A stretch of 64,000 nt of DNA from Saccharospirillum mangrovi (lineage in GTDB: Bacteria; Pseudomonadota; Gammaproteobacteria; Pseudomonadales; Natronospirillaceae). Location of the stretch: contig NZ_CP031415.1 in assembly GCF_003367315.1 (NCBI RefSeq), positions 3,160,001 through 3,224,000 on the forward strand, read 5' to 3'. The position numbers were made by a program, and so were the translations under genes. Below are positions 8,218-16,959 of this stretch, in pieces. The notes under the pieces are model-generated. The model was given only the letters and a program-made list of their open reading frames with translations. It had not been told where the DNA came from and did not search any database. Numbering within the stretch: position 1 is the first letter of the stretch; each line of letters begins with the position of its first letter.

Positions 8218-9981
8218 TTAGAACAACTCCGCCGGTGCTGCCATCAGCGACTCACTGCCGGCTTTTACTTTGGCGTGATAGGCCGTGGTTTCAGGCAAAA
8301 GACGCTGCATGAAGAAGCTGGCCGTGGCGCGCTTGGCGCGGTGGAAGTCGTCGTCTTTACCCGCAGTGGCCTGAGCCATTTTGGCCCACATCATGGCGTA
8401 GGCGGTGAGGCCGAACAGGTTTAGATAATCGCAACTGGCGGCACCAACGGCGTTGGCATCGCCTGCCGCTGCGTCTAACAAAAACGCCGTGGCGTCGCTG
8501 AGTTTTTCCAACGCATCACGCAGCGGTTGCGCAAATTGTTCGTCGGTTAATTCGTCGATCACTGTTTGTATTTCGGTGCGGAATATTTCGAACCACTGAC
8601 CACCGTTCGCGGCGACTTTTCGTCCGGCGAGGTCCAACGCCTGAATGCCGTTGGTGCCTTCGTAAATTTGCGCAATGCGCGCATCGCGCACGAACTGCTC
8701 CATGCCCCATTCGCGAATGTAACCGTGGCCGCCGAATACTTGCTGGCCGAGAATGGTGGCGTCCAAACCGCGATCGGTGAAGTAGGCTTTGGCAACCGGC
8801 GTCAGCAAGGCGACCAGTCCTTCGGCTTTTTCACGCTCGGCGGCATCCGGGTGGCCTTTGGCGATGTCGAGCCACATGCCGACGTAGGCAGCAAAAGCAC
8901 GGCCGCCTTCGTTGTAGGCGCGCTGCGTTAATAACATACGGCGCACATCCGGGTGCACGATGATCGGGTCGGCCGCGGCGTCCGGTTGCACGGCACCACC
9001 CGGCGCGCGGCTTTGAATACGGTCTTTGGCGTAAGCGACGGCCGACTGATACGACACTTCGCCCAAACCCACGCCTTGCAAACCAATCGACAGCCGTTCG
9101 TAGTTCATCATGGTGAACATGGCGGCCAGGCCTTTGTTGGCGTCGCCGACCAGCCAGCCTTGAGCGCCGTCGAAATTCATCACGCAGGTCGCCGAGCCTT
9201 TAATGCCCATCTTGTGTTCGATGGAGCCGCAACTCAGCGCGTTGCGTTCGCCCACCGAGCCATCGTCATTGACCAGAAACTTGGGTACGACGAACAACGA
9301 AATGCCTTTGGAACCGGCCGGCGCATCGGGCAATTTGGCGAGCACCAGATGGATGATGTTGTCGGTTAAATCGTGTTCGCCACCGGTGATAAAAATCTTG
9401 GTGCCGCTGATGGCGTAACTGCCGTCATCGTTCGGCACGGCCTTGGTTTTCATAATGCCCAGATCGGTGCCGCAATGCGGTTCGGTCAGACACATGGAAC
9501 CGCTCCAGCGGCCTTCGTATAACGGCGGCAGGTAGGTCTGTTTCAATTCATCGCTGGCGTGGCGCAGCAAACATAAACTCGCACCGGCACTCAACACCGG
9601 GTACAGCGCGAACGAGGTGTTGGCGGCGTAGACCATTTCTTCGAACATGACGGTGAGCATTTTCGGCATGCCCTGACCGCCAAATTCCGCATCGCCACCC
9701 AGGCCAACCCAGCCGCTTTCGGCGTAGGTTTTGTAGGCGTCTTTGAAACCGGTTGGCGTGGTTACTGCGCCGTCTTTCCAGGTGCAACCTTCTTCATCGC
9801 CGCTGCGGTTGATCGGGAAGAGTTCGTTCTCGCACAGCCTGGCGCCCTCTTCGAGAATGGCCGACACCAGATCGGGGGTGACTTCTGCGGTGTGCGGCAT
9901 GCTGGCCCACAATTGGTCGGCCTTGAAGACGTCGTTCAGCACGAACTGCATGTCTTGAATGGGTGCTTTGTATTCCGCCAT
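8218..9981 (-). CDS. Acyl-CoA dehydrogenase, long C-terminal-extended type
   Basis: 587-residue FAD-dependent acyl-CoA dehydrogenase of the ~600-residue group that includes the DmdC/AcdA-like proteins, with the extra C-terminal domain after the usual fold. It oxidises an acyl-CoA to the trans-2-enoyl-CoA and passes electrons to ETF. Seen: MCLTEPHCGTDLG (FAD/substrate loop, about residue 167), ITGGEHDL, AQIYEGTNGIQALDLAGRK (conserved end of the classical domain) and a helical C-terminal domain from about residue 470. The start MAEYKAPIQDMQFVLND is typical for the group. A close paralog follows upstream on the same strand. Chain-length specificity is not visible; DmdC (3-methylmercaptopropionyl-CoA) activity is possible but unproven. 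Confidence 0.9.
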   Translation of the reverse strand: MAEYKAPIQDMQFVLNDVFKADQLWASMPHTAEVTPDLVSAILEEGARLCENELFPINRSGDEEGCTWKDGAVTTPTGFKDAYKTYAESGWVGLGGDAEFGGQGMPKMLTVMFEEMVYAANTSFALYPVLSAGASLCLLRHASDELKQTYLPPLYEGRWSGSMCLTEPHCGTDLGIMKTKAVPNDDGSYAISGTKIFITGGEHDLTDNIIHLVLAKLPDAPAGSKGISLFVVPKFLVNDDGSVGERNALSCGSIEHKMGIKGSATCVMNFDGAQGWLVGDANKGLAAMFTMMNYERLSIGLQGVGLGEVSYQSAVAYAKDRIQSRAPGGAVQPDAAADPIIVHPDVRRMLLTQRAYNEGGRAFAAYVGMWLDIAKGHPDAAEREKAEGLVALLTPVAKAYFTDRGLDATILGQQVFGGHGYIREWGMEQFVRDARIAQIYEGTNGIQALDLAGRKVAANGGQWFEIFRTEIQTVIDELTDEQFAQPLRDALEKLSDATAFLLDAAAGDANAVGAASCDYLNLFGLTAYAMMWAKMAQATAGKDDDFHRAKRATASFFMQRLLPETTAYHAKVKAGSESLMAAPAELF

Positions 9982-10034
9982 GTTTGTGAACCTTTGTTGT
10001 TCGGTTTTATCGGTTATTCGAGTGGCAGCACAAC

Positions 10035-10158
10035 GGGAGGTCCGGGCTGGCGGGTGGCCTTATCCGGGGAGTCGGCGGCCATGGACGGCCGCCGCCTGGC
10101 GGTCAGGGACGACGAACAGCGACCCCGGATAAGGCGGCCCGCTGGCACGGACCGGCCC
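10035..10158. repeat. Large REP-like palindrome between the two acyl-CoA dehydrogenase genes
   Basis: Two long arms, 10039-10069 and 10123-10153, pair over 31 positions with 26 Watson-Crick pairs, 3 G-T and 2 mismatches; the inner 13 bp (GCCTTATCCGGGG / CCCCGGATAAGGC) are perfect. Inside lies a second hairpin, GGCGGCC (10074-10080) with GGCCGCC (10087-10093). The arm core CCTTATCCGG resembles enterobacterial REP/BIME units. There is no T-run on either side, so it is not a normal intrinsic terminator. It sits between two co-directional genes, 13 bp below the upstream stop and 54 bp above the downstream ATG, where it could protect mRNA ends or decouple expression. Confidence 0.7.
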
Positions 10159-10170
10159 TTTGGCGAACGA

Positions 10171-11952
10171 TCAGAACGCGAAGTGCGCCTCGTCCAGATC
10201 CATCATGCTATCCACACCGGCCAGCATCGCGGTTTTATGACCTTCAATGCGCGGCAGAATGCGCTGGAAGTAGAAGGTCGCCGTTTTGATTTTGGCGTTG
10301 TAGAAATCCACTTCGCTGGCACCGGCGTCAATCGCCTGCTGAGCTTTATCGGCCATCAGCGCCCAGTAATAACCGAGCGTGATGTAACCGGAATACATCA
10401 GATAATCGACGGCGGCACCGCCCACTTCCTCGCGGTTTTTCATCGCTTTCATGCCCAGTTTCATGGTCATGTCGCCCCACTCTTTATTGACCTCGGCCAA
10501 ACGGCTGATGATCGGTTTCAGAGCGCCTTTGGCGTCGCTGGCTTTGCAGAACTTGTGCACGATCTTGGTGAATTTCTTCAGCATCTCGCCCTGGCTCATC
10601 AGCACTTTGCGGCCTAACAAGTCGAGCGCCTGAATGCCGGTGGTGCCTTCATAGAGTTGGGAAATGCGGTTGTCGCGCACAATCTGCTCCATGCCCCATT
10701 CCTGAATGTAACCGTGGCCGCCGAATACCTGCACGCCGTGGTTGGCGGCTTCGGTGCCGACTTCGGTCAGGAAGGCTTTGGCGATGGGCGTTAAGAAACT
10801 GAGCAAATCGTCGGCGTCTTTGCGCGTGTTTTCGTCTGCGCTGCGTTTAACCTGATCGACCAAAAAGCTGGCGTGCATCAGCATGGCGCGGCCGCCTTCG
10901 GCGAAGGCTTTTTGCGTCAGCAACATGCGGCGCACATCGGGGTGCACGATGATCGGGTCGGCCGGTTTTTCCGGCGCTTTCGGGCCGGTGAGGCTGCGCA
11001 TCGCCAGGCGATCTTTGGCGTAAGCCAGCGCGCCCTGGAACGACAGTTCCGCCGAGGCCACGCCCTGCATGGCAGTACCCAAACGGGCAAAGTTCATAAA
11101 GGTGAACATGCACTTCAAACCCTGGTTCGGCGGGCCGATCAAGAAGCCTTTGGCGGCGTCGAAGTTCATCACGCAGGTGGCGTTACCGTGAATGCCCATC
11201 TTGTGTTCGATGGAGCCACAGGCCACCGCATTCGGGGTACCGTCTGGCAACACTTTCGGCACGATAAACAGCGAAATGCCTTTGGTGCCTTCGGGCGCAT
11301 CGGGCAGGCGCGCCAGCACAATGTGGACGATGTTCTCGACCATATCGTGCTCGCCAGCGGAGATAAAAATCTTGGTGCCGGTCACCGCGTAACTGCCATC
11401 GGCCTGCGGTTCGGCTTTGGATTTCAGAATGCCCAGGTCGGAACCGCAATGCGGTTCGGTCAGACACATGGTGCCGGTCCATTCGCCGGACACCAGCTTG
11501 GTCAGATAGGTTTCTTTCTGCTCATCGGTGCCGTGCAGTTCCAGCGTGTTCATCGCACCGTGCGAGAGGCCCGGGTACATGCCCCAGGCCCAGTTGGCGG
11601 TGGAGACCAGTTCCGAAACCATGTTGCCGATGGATTCCGGCAAGCCCTGCCCGCCAAATTCTTCCGGGTTCGACAACGACGGCCAGCCGTTTTCAACCCA
11701 CTGGGCGTAGGCTTCTTTAAAGCCGGTCGGCGTGGTGACCACGCCGTCGTTCCAGGTACAGCCTTCTTGGTCGCCAACGCGGTTCAGCGGCGCCAGTACT
11801 TCTTCACAAAATTTGGCGGCTTCGCCCATGATGGCGTCGACCATGTCGCGGCTGGCGTCTTCCGCGCCGATGGACTGGTAGTGAGCTTCGCTGTCGAGCA
11901 CTTCGTGCAGCACGAATTGCATGTCGCGCAAGGGCGCTTTGTAGTCAGGCAT
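10171..11952 (-). CDS. Acyl-CoA dehydrogenase, paralog of the downstream gene
   Basis: 593-residue acyl-CoA dehydrogenase of the same long type. Seen: MPDYKAPLRDMQFVLHEVLD start, MCLTEPHCGSDLG, ISAGEHDM, VHPDVRRMLLTQKAF, SQLYEGTTGIQALDLLGRK and a helical C-terminal extension. It and the next gene are homologous along their whole length, so they arose by tandem duplication and probably differ in chain length. It is preceded by a strong promoter (TTGACA, 17 bp, TATGTT) with a CAAAC-GAGC-GTTTG palindrome over the start region, resembling the PsrA operator of pseudomonads. This implies fatty-acid-responsive control. The REP-like palindrome lies just after its stop. Confidence 0.9.
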   Translation of the reverse strand: MPDYKAPLRDMQFVLHEVLDSEAHYQSIGAEDASRDMVDAIMGEAAKFCEEVLAPLNRVGDQEGCTWNDGVVTTPTGFKEAYAQWVENGWPSLSNPEEFGGQGLPESIGNMVSELVSTANWAWGMYPGLSHGAMNTLELHGTDEQKETYLTKLVSGEWTGTMCLTEPHCGSDLGILKSKAEPQADGSYAVTGTKIFISAGEHDMVENIVHIVLARLPDAPEGTKGISLFIVPKVLPDGTPNAVACGSIEHKMGIHGNATCVMNFDAAKGFLIGPPNQGLKCMFTFMNFARLGTAMQGVASAELSFQGALAYAKDRLAMRSLTGPKAPEKPADPIIVHPDVRRMLLTQKAFAEGGRAMLMHASFLVDQVKRSADENTRKDADDLLSFLTPIAKAFLTEVGTEAANHGVQVFGGHGYIQEWGMEQIVRDNRISQLYEGTTGIQALDLLGRKVLMSQGEMLKKFTKIVHKFCKASDAKGALKPIISRLAEVNKEWGDMTMKLGMKAMKNREEVGGAAVDYLMYSGYITLGYYWALMADKAQQAIDAGASEVDFYNAKIKTATFYFQRILPRIEGHKTAMLAGVDSMMDLDEAHFAF

Positions 11953-12023
11953 GGTGTCACCTCTGATCGTGTAGCGGCCGGTTCCGGCCAGACCACCCGC
12001 GGCAGCCGGCGGTCGGAAAGGGG

Positions 12024-12069
12024 TTCAAACGAGCGTTTGAAACATACGTTCGGCTCTGGTACCTGTCAA
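12024..12069 (-). promoter_or_regulatory. Promoter with PsrA-like operator for the acyl-CoA dehydrogenase gene
   Basis: On the minus strand: -35 TTGACA (12069-12064), 17-bp spacer, -10 TATGTT (12046-12041). Directly adjoining is TTCAAACGAGCGTTTGAA (12024-12041), a palindrome broken only at its two centre bases. Its core CAAAC-N4-GTTTG matches the published PsrA pattern (G/C)AAAC-N2-4-GTTT(G/C). PsrA is a TetR-family repressor released by long-chain acyl-CoA. Bound protein would cover the -10 and the transcription start. No psrA gene is in the window. Confidence 0.7.
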
Positions 12070-12183
12070 GCACCGCCGCCAGCGCAGTCACAGGAAGCCT
12101 AGACCAAAACGGCATTGGTGCCTGATGGGAAAAATTAGCCGGGAAAATGGGCGATTAACACGCACCGCCGGGAGGAAATTCGC

Positions 12184-13107
12184 TCAGTATTCGCGCGACA
12201 GATCGACCGGAAACAGCGGCGCTTTGCCAGCGCGATGCCGGTTCAAATTCTCGATTGCCAAAGCGATGACTTCGGACGGCTCACTGGTCGAGGCAATGTG
12301 CGGCGTCACTCGCACCTGTGGATGCGACCAAAACGGATGCCCCGCCGGCAGCGGTTCGGTGTTGAACACATCGAGAATGGCACCGCCGATCTGGCCGGCG
12401 TCGATGGCGGCCAGCAAGTCCGCGTCAACCAGGCTGCCGCCGCGCCCGACGTTTATCACCACCGGCTGTGTGGCGCAGCGCTGCAAACGTTCGGCGTTGA
12501 GGAAATGGCGCGTGGCCTGCGTCAGCGGCAAGAGGTTAATCAGATAATCGCAGCGCGCCAGGCCTTCGTTTAAACCGGCCTCGCCAGTCAGCGCTCGCAC
12601 ACCATCAACCGAACGGCCGGAACGGCTCCAGCCCTCGACCTGATAACCTTGCGCCAATAACGCCGACGCCACGACCTGACCCAATTCGCCCATGCCCAAA
12701 ATCAGCACGCGTTCACCGTAAACGCCATCGTGCCAGGCCCAGTCGTGCGCCTGTTGCGCACGCACCAGACGCGGCATATCCAGTTGCCAATTATTGAGCT
12801 GCGCACAAACGTAACGCGCCATCCGGTCTTTCAGGCTCTGGCTCATAAACCGCGCCACCGGCCAGTCGGTCGGTAAACCCGCGCTGAGCAGATGATCAAC
12901 GCCCGCGCCAAAACTTTGCACCAGCGGTTTATTAAAAGTGGACCAGTCGAGAGCCTCGGGTTTCCAGGCCAGAATCAGTTCAACAGCGGCGGGATTGAAC
13001 GCATCGTTGAGCGTCCAAATCGGTTCGTTAAAACCCTGAGCGGAGAAATCGTTTTGGATGCGATCGAGCCGGCTTTCGGAGCCGCTCATCAGAACGAGGA
13101 CAGACAT
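12184..13107 (-). CDS. ghrA: D-2-hydroxyacid dehydrogenase, GhrA-like glyoxylate/hydroxypyruvate reductase
   Basis: 307-residue NAD(P)H-dependent D-isomer 2-hydroxyacid dehydrogenase. The Rossmann motif is ILGMGELGQVVASALLAQG (about residues 131-150), followed by SRSGRSVDGV, where the arginine suggests NADPH. The catalytic Arg lies in NVGRGGSLVD (about 231-240), and the catalytic His in VTPHIAST (about 276). Length and the short catalytic N-terminal domain fit GhrA, which reduces glyoxylate and hydroxypyruvate. It lies about 60 bp below nagB on the same strand but has no obvious role in amino-sugar catabolism. The exact substrate is uncertain. Confidence 0.8.
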   Translation of the reverse strand: MSVLVLMSGSESRLDRIQNDFSAQGFNEPIWTLNDAFNPAAVELILAWKPEALDWSTFNKPLVQSFGAGVDHLLSAGLPTDWPVARFMSQSLKDRMARYVCAQLNNWQLDMPRLVRAQQAHDWAWHDGVYGERVLILGMGELGQVVASALLAQGYQVEGWSRSGRSVDGVRALTGEAGLNEGLARCDYLINLLPLTQATRHFLNAERLQRCATQPVVINVGRGGSLVDADLLAAIDAGQIGGAILDVFNTEPLPAGHPFWSHPQVRVTPHIASTSEPSEVIALAIENLNRHRAGKAPLFPVDLSREY

Positions 13108-13165
13108 GAAAAACCTTTGGCGCGCTGCGGAACGAGGCGGTCACTCTATCACAGCCAGGGCCGAC

Positions 13166-13948
13166 TCAGCCGCCCAGCAGCCGCTGGTTTTCACGCTCAA
13201 TGTATTCGTAGAAATCGACGTCTTTTAACGCCTTGGCCGCAGCGCGATCCAGCACCAGGGTGGCGCGTGGATGCATTTGCAGAATCGACGCCGGGCAGCG
13301 TGCGGCCACCGGGCCTTCGACGGCTTCGCGCACCGCCTCGGCTTTGCCTTCGCCGGTCGCCAGCAACAAAATTTTGCGCGCTTCCATGATGGTGCCGATG
13401 CCCATGGTGATGGCGAGGTTGGGCTGAAATTCGTCGGCTTTGAAGAAACGTTTGTTGGCTTCAACGGTGTCAGGCGTCAATGTTTTTACCCGCGTGCGCG
13501 AGGCCAGGCTGGAGCTCGGTTCGTTAAAACCGATGTGGCCGTTGCGGCCGATGCCGAGCAATTGCAGGTCGATGCCGCCGGCGGTTTTGATCGCCGCTTC
13601 GTAGGCGTCGCAGGCGGCCAACGGATCTTTGGCGGCGCCGTTGGGCACTTGGGTGTTGGCCGGGTTTATGTCGATCTGGTCGAACAATTCGCGGTTCATA
13701 AAGTGGCGATAACTTTGCGGATGCTCGCCCGCCAAACCCAGATATTCGTCGAGATTAAACGACCGCGCTTGCGCAAAGCTGACTTCGCCAGCTTGAAAAC
13801 GACGAATCAATTCGCGGTACAACGCGATGGGCGTTGAGCCTGTTGCCAGCCCCAACACGGAATCGGGTTTGCGCTGCAATTGTTTGATGAATTGCGCGGC
13901 ACCGTATTCGGCTACGGCGTCGGGCGTGTCGAGAATCACAATCTGCAT
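13166..13948 (-). CDS. nagB: Glucosamine-6-phosphate deaminase
   Basis: 260-residue enzyme converting glucosamine-6-phosphate to fructose-6-phosphate and ammonia, the last step of GlcNAc catabolism. Seen: [16 protein letters not shown] (phosphate loop), FNLDEYLGL (active-site Asp/Glu) and [13 protein letters not shown] with the catalytic His. The residue before GH is Asn, as in Bacillus-type NagB, rather than the Asp of the E. coli hexamer. The C-terminal allosteric extension of E. coli NagB appears reduced. It follows nagA by 27 bp and belongs to the nagK-nagR-nagA-nagB operon. Confidence 0.95.
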   Translation of the reverse strand: MQIVILDTPDAVAEYGAAQFIKQLQRKPDSVLGLATGSTPIALYRELIRRFQAGEVSFAQARSFNLDEYLGLAGEHPQSYRHFMNRELFDQIDINPANTQVPNGAAKDPLAACDAYEAAIKTAGGIDLQLLGIGRNGHIGFNEPSSSLASRTRVKTLTPDTVEANKRFFKADEFQPNLAITMGIGTIMEARKILLLATGEGKAEAVREAVEGPVAARCPASILQMHPRATLVLDRAAAKALKDVDFYEYIERENQRLLGG

Positions 13949-13975
13949 AAACGAAAGACGTTCCTGAAAAATGGC

Positions 13976-15115
13976 TTAGAACAAGCGGGTTCCGGCGCGC
14001 CACAACCCTTTGACGTTGAGGTCGTCGTCGAACCAGCTGATGTCGGCAACGCGGCCTGGGCGCAGGCTGCCGAAACGATCATCAATGCCTAGATATTCCG
14101 CCGGGTAACGGCTCGCCATGGTGACGGCTTCGTTGAGCGAAACGCTCAATTCGCGCACGCAATAACGCACCGCATCGACCAGTGAAATAGCGCTACCGGC
14201 CAGGCGACCGGCAGCGTTCACCAGACGGCCGTTTTCTTCGTGAATCTGTTCGCCGTAGAGATCGAAATATTTGTCTTTGGCACCGAGCGTCGCCATCGCA
14301 TCCGACACCAGATACAGCTTGCCGCGTGGCTTGGCGTTGAGCGCCAATCGCACTGATGTCGGGTGCACGTGAATGCCGTCGGCGATGATGCCGCACCAGC
14401 TGTCGCGGTCGGCCAAAGCGGTGCCAACTACGCCGGGTTCGCGGCCAGTCATCGGGCGCATGGCGTTGTACAGATGGGTAAAACCGGAGAGGCCGGCATC
14501 GAGCGCACGTTGCACTTCATCGTGCAGCGCGTTGGTGTGGCCGGCGCTGACGCGAATGCCGAGCGCCACCATACGGGCGATGTCGGCGGCATCAATTTGT
14601 TCGGGCGCGACCGTCACAATGGCCGGCACCTTGGCCGCCTGTTCCAGCCAGTCCCAGTCGGCGTCGTCGAGGCGGCGCAGCCAGTTGGGGTTGTGCACGC
14701 CATTGCGTTCGAGGCTGAAAAACGGCCCTTCAACGTGCACGCCGAGAATGCCGGAATGAATGTCTTGCGCGGCTTCAACGGCCGCCGCGACACCGGCTTC
14801 GGTGACCGCCAGTCGGTCGCTGATCAAGGTGGCCAGAATGCGCGCCACACCGGCGCTGGCGTGGCCCTGCGCCATGGCAACGAGCGCTGCGGCATCGGGC
14901 TGATTGTTGAACAACACGCCGCCGCCGCCATTCACTTGCAGGTCGAGCAAGCCCGGCGTCAGTACGCCGCTGCTGAGTTCTTCGCGCTGATATTGAGACG
15001 GCACATCCGCCACCGACACCCGCCCGCGCACTGTTTCGCCGTCGATCAACAAGGCCGACGGGCCGTGGCGTTCAACGCCATCGAACAGGCTGGGGGCAAT
15101 CAACGCAGTGTGCAT
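13976..15115 (-). CDS. nagA: N-acetylglucosamine-6-phosphate deacetylase
   Basis: 379-residue amidohydrolase that removes acetate from GlcNAc-6-phosphate. Seen: LQVNGGGGVLFNN after the first strand, HVEGPFFSLERNGVHNP with the metal-binding Glu (about residue 125), SAGHTNAL and FTHLYNAMRPM with metal/substrate histidines, and the catalytic Asp in YLVSDAMATLG (about 275). The N-terminal HxH pair is replaced by LQVNG, as in many single-metal NagA enzymes. It lies between nagR (20 bp upstream) and nagB (27 bp downstream), in one transcription unit. Confidence 0.95.
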   Translation of the reverse strand: MHTALIAPSLFDGVERHGPSALLIDGETVRGRVSVADVPSQYQREELSSGVLTPGLLDLQVNGGGGVLFNNQPDAAALVAMAQGHASAGVARILATLISDRLAVTEAGVAAAVEAAQDIHSGILGVHVEGPFFSLERNGVHNPNWLRRLDDADWDWLEQAAKVPAIVTVAPEQIDAADIARMVALGIRVSAGHTNALHDEVQRALDAGLSGFTHLYNAMRPMTGREPGVVGTALADRDSWCGIIADGIHVHPTSVRLALNAKPRGKLYLVSDAMATLGAKDKYFDLYGEQIHEENGRLVNAAGRLAGSAISLVDAVRYCVRELSVSLNEAVTMASRYPAEYLGIDDRFGSLRPGRVADISWFDDDLNVKGLWRAGTRLF

Positions 15116-15134
15116 AGTGATTCCTTAGCGGTGC

Positions 15135-15914
15135 TTATTCGGTACTGACCGAGAGTTCGGTAACGAAGTCGTAGATGTCGCCGCGGTACCAGGAGCGGGT
15201 GAATTCCACGGGTCGGTTGTTGCTGTCGAAGCCCTGGCGCTCGATGTACAGCACGGCGTCGCCGGGGACGATTTTCAGATAGCGCGCCACTTCGGCATCG
15301 GCGTTGTGCGCGGTCATGGTTTGCAGCGCACGCACCGGCCTAGCGTTGACCGCGCCCAGCGCGGTGTAGAGCGAATCGCCCACCTTGTCTGCGTCGCCAA
15401 TGATGCTGGTCGGCACGGTAGCAATTTCGTAGGCCATGGGTGTTTCGCTGGCAAAACGCACCCGGGTGAAGCGACCGACGCGTGCGCCCGGCGACACATT
15501 CAGCGCCATGGCTTCACGCGGCGACGCCTGCAAGGTTTGCCGACTGACCCAACGCGACGACGGCCGCATGCCGCGCATCGCCATGTCTTCGGTAAAGCTG
15601 TTCAGCACCGACAAATTCTTGTGAATCGACTGCTTGCCGCCGGACGTCACCACGGTGCCGGCACCCTGACGCTGCTTGAGCAAGCCTTCGCTGACCAGGG
15701 TTTCAATCGCCTTGCGCACCGTCACGCGGGATACGCCCAGCGCCTCGGCCAGTTCGCGTTGTGGCAGCAGGTAATCGCCGTCTTTGAGCAAACCTTCGTG
15801 AATCGCCTGGCTCAGCGAACGCGCCAATTGGGTATAGAGCGAACCGGCTTTGTCCGGGTCGGGGGTCAGAAAGGCGATCAGTTCGCGATCGCCACGCACC
15901 GGTGTCGACATCAA
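15135..15914 (-). CDS. nagR: GntR/HutC-family regulator of the GlcNAc locus
   Basis: 259-residue repressor with an N-terminal winged helix-turn-helix (about residues 30-95; LPQRELAEALGVSRVTVRKA) and a C-terminal UTRA ligand domain (about 105-250; GARVGRFTRVRFASETPMAYE, YIERQGFDSNNRPVEF). Family members NagR/YvoA and DasR sense GlcN-6-P or GlcNAc-6-P and bind TGGTNTAGACCA-type sites. It overlaps nagK by 4 bp (ATGA) and precedes nagA by 20 bp. The likely targets are the GGTATT-box elements at 16901-16917 and 18899-18937. The symbol is by context; NagQ or DasR-like are alternative names. Confidence 0.85.
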   Translation of the reverse strand: MMSTPVRGDRELIAFLTPDPDKAGSLYTQLARSLSQAIHEGLLKDGDYLLPQRELAEALGVSRVTVRKAIETLVSEGLLKQRQGAGTVVTSGGKQSIHKNLSVLNSFTEDMAMRGMRPSSRWVSRQTLQASPREAMALNVSPGARVGRFTRVRFASETPMAYEIATVPTSIIGDADKVGDSLYTALGAVNARPVRALQTMTAHNADAEVARYLKIVPGDAVLYIERQGFDSNNRPVEFTRSWYRGDIYDFVTELSVSTE

Positions 15915-16795
15915 TGAGTACTCCCTTGGCGAGCCAGGCTCAACGCGCCATCCAGCGCGTCACCCTGCGGGTTTCTTAGCAACTGGCGGTGACGATCCGC
16001 CAACAGCGGACAAACAAAATCCGCCAGACCGCCCTGCACCACCAACGGCAACATCGGTTGCTGCAAGGCATCGAGTTGAGCGTTCAGAACGTTAATCTGC
16101 TCAGCAACGATGGCCTGAGCGTGAACATCGCCTTGCACATAGCCTTGAGTGACCAGCGGCGCAAACAGACCGTAATCGACCGACCGGGCCGATTGGGCCC
16201 AACCGATAAGACCACTGGCCGAGTCATCGAAGTGCGACCAGACAGCCTGCGTCAACGCCGTGCTATCGGCCAAACCATCGCGCTGCGCCAGCGCCTTGCG
16301 CACCGCCTGCAAACCCAGCCAGGCGCCACTGGCCGCGTCGTCCAACGGGAAACCCCAGCCAGACACACGCCGCCATTCGCCAGCACAAAAATTAAAACCA
16401 ATGATGCCGGTGCCGACGATCAACAGCGTGCCGTCGTCACCGCCGTGGGCACCCACGCAGGCAATCTGGCCGTCGTTGTATAAATCGAAACGGGCGAAGC
16501 CGTGCTCGCGCGCCAGAAAACGTTCGGATGCTGAATCGAATTCCGACCCCGCCAGACCGGCCGCCACCACCAGCGACTGCCGCGCCTGCGCCGGCAAATC
16601 CGCCTGTTGCAAGGCCAGCTCGGTGGCTTCGTTGATGGATTGCCAACTGATGTCGGCGCTTTGAAACACATTGGCGCTGCCCGAACGGGCCTCTGCCAGA
16701 ACCCGGCCCTGAGCGTCGGCCAGGCGCACCCGACAGGCCGTACCGCCGCCATCAATGCCCATATAGAGCGTCGGCAACTGGGTTCCAGTGGTCAT
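15911..16795 (-). CDS. N-acetylglucosamine kinase, BadF/BadG ATPase type
   Basis: Kinase of the ASKHA fold (GspK-like) that phosphorylates cytoplasmic GlcNAc. Seen: phosphate-1 loop MGIDGGGTACRVRLAD, NDGQIACVGAHGGDDGTLLIVGTG (split here by function: adenosine/phosphate-2 region) and GWGFPLDDAASGAWLG. I start at ATG 16795 (MTTGTQLPTLYMGIDGGG; 294 residues). An upstream in-frame ATG at 16861 would add 22 unconserved residues overlapping the promoter region. It is the first gene of the nagK-nagR-nagA-nagB operon. The presence of a kinase rather than a PTS component shows that GlcNAc reaches the cytoplasm unphosphorylated. Confidence 0.87.
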   Translation of the reverse strand: MTTGTQLPTLYMGIDGGGTACRVRLADAQGRVLAEARSGSANVFQSADISWQSINEATELALQQADLPAQARQSLVVAAGLAGSEFDSASERFLAREHGFARFDLYNDGQIACVGAHGGDDGTLLIVGTGIIGFNFCAGEWRRVSGWGFPLDDAASGAWLGLQAVRKALAQRDGLADSTALTQAVWSHFDDSASGLIGWAQSARSVDYGLFAPLVTQGYVQGDVHAQAIVAEQINVLNAQLDALQQPMLPLVVQGGLADFVCPLLADRHRQLLRNPQGDALDGALSLARQGSTH

Positions 16796-16900
16796 GGAAT
16801 CGAAGCATCCTGTGATTGCGTGTTTCTTATATTGACCCAAAAGGCAGACTCGCCGGGTCACTGATGAGGCGTTAGATTACAACCTTTCTCTACCCACAAC

Positions 16901-16917
16901 AATACCAATATAATACC
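16901..16917. promoter_or_regulatory. Candidate NagR operator in the divergent nagK / GH20 promoter
   Basis: AATACCAATATAATACC. On the minus strand this is two GGTATT boxes exactly 11 bp apart (one helical turn). The 13-mer CCAATATAATACC (16905-16917) recurs in reverse complement at 18921-18933, ahead of the ABC transporter operon. TATAAT (16909-16914) is a ready-made -10 for the GH20 gene, and TATTAT on the other strand serves nagK, so a bound repressor would block both directions. Confidence 0.65.
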
Positions 16918-16959
16918 TTTAGTTTTTGTCGCGACCGCAACCGAACACAGGACAGCCCA

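Noticed and set aside
10873-12102. 409-codon open frame antisense to the acyl-CoA dehydrogenase gene
   Set aside because: Runs through the strong promoter and operator and shows only His/Gly/Arg-rich shadow sequence.
13526-13560. Loss of the catalytic Asp in NagB (Asn before GH)
   Set aside because: Asn at this place is normal in Bacillus-type NagB, so the enzyme is probably active.
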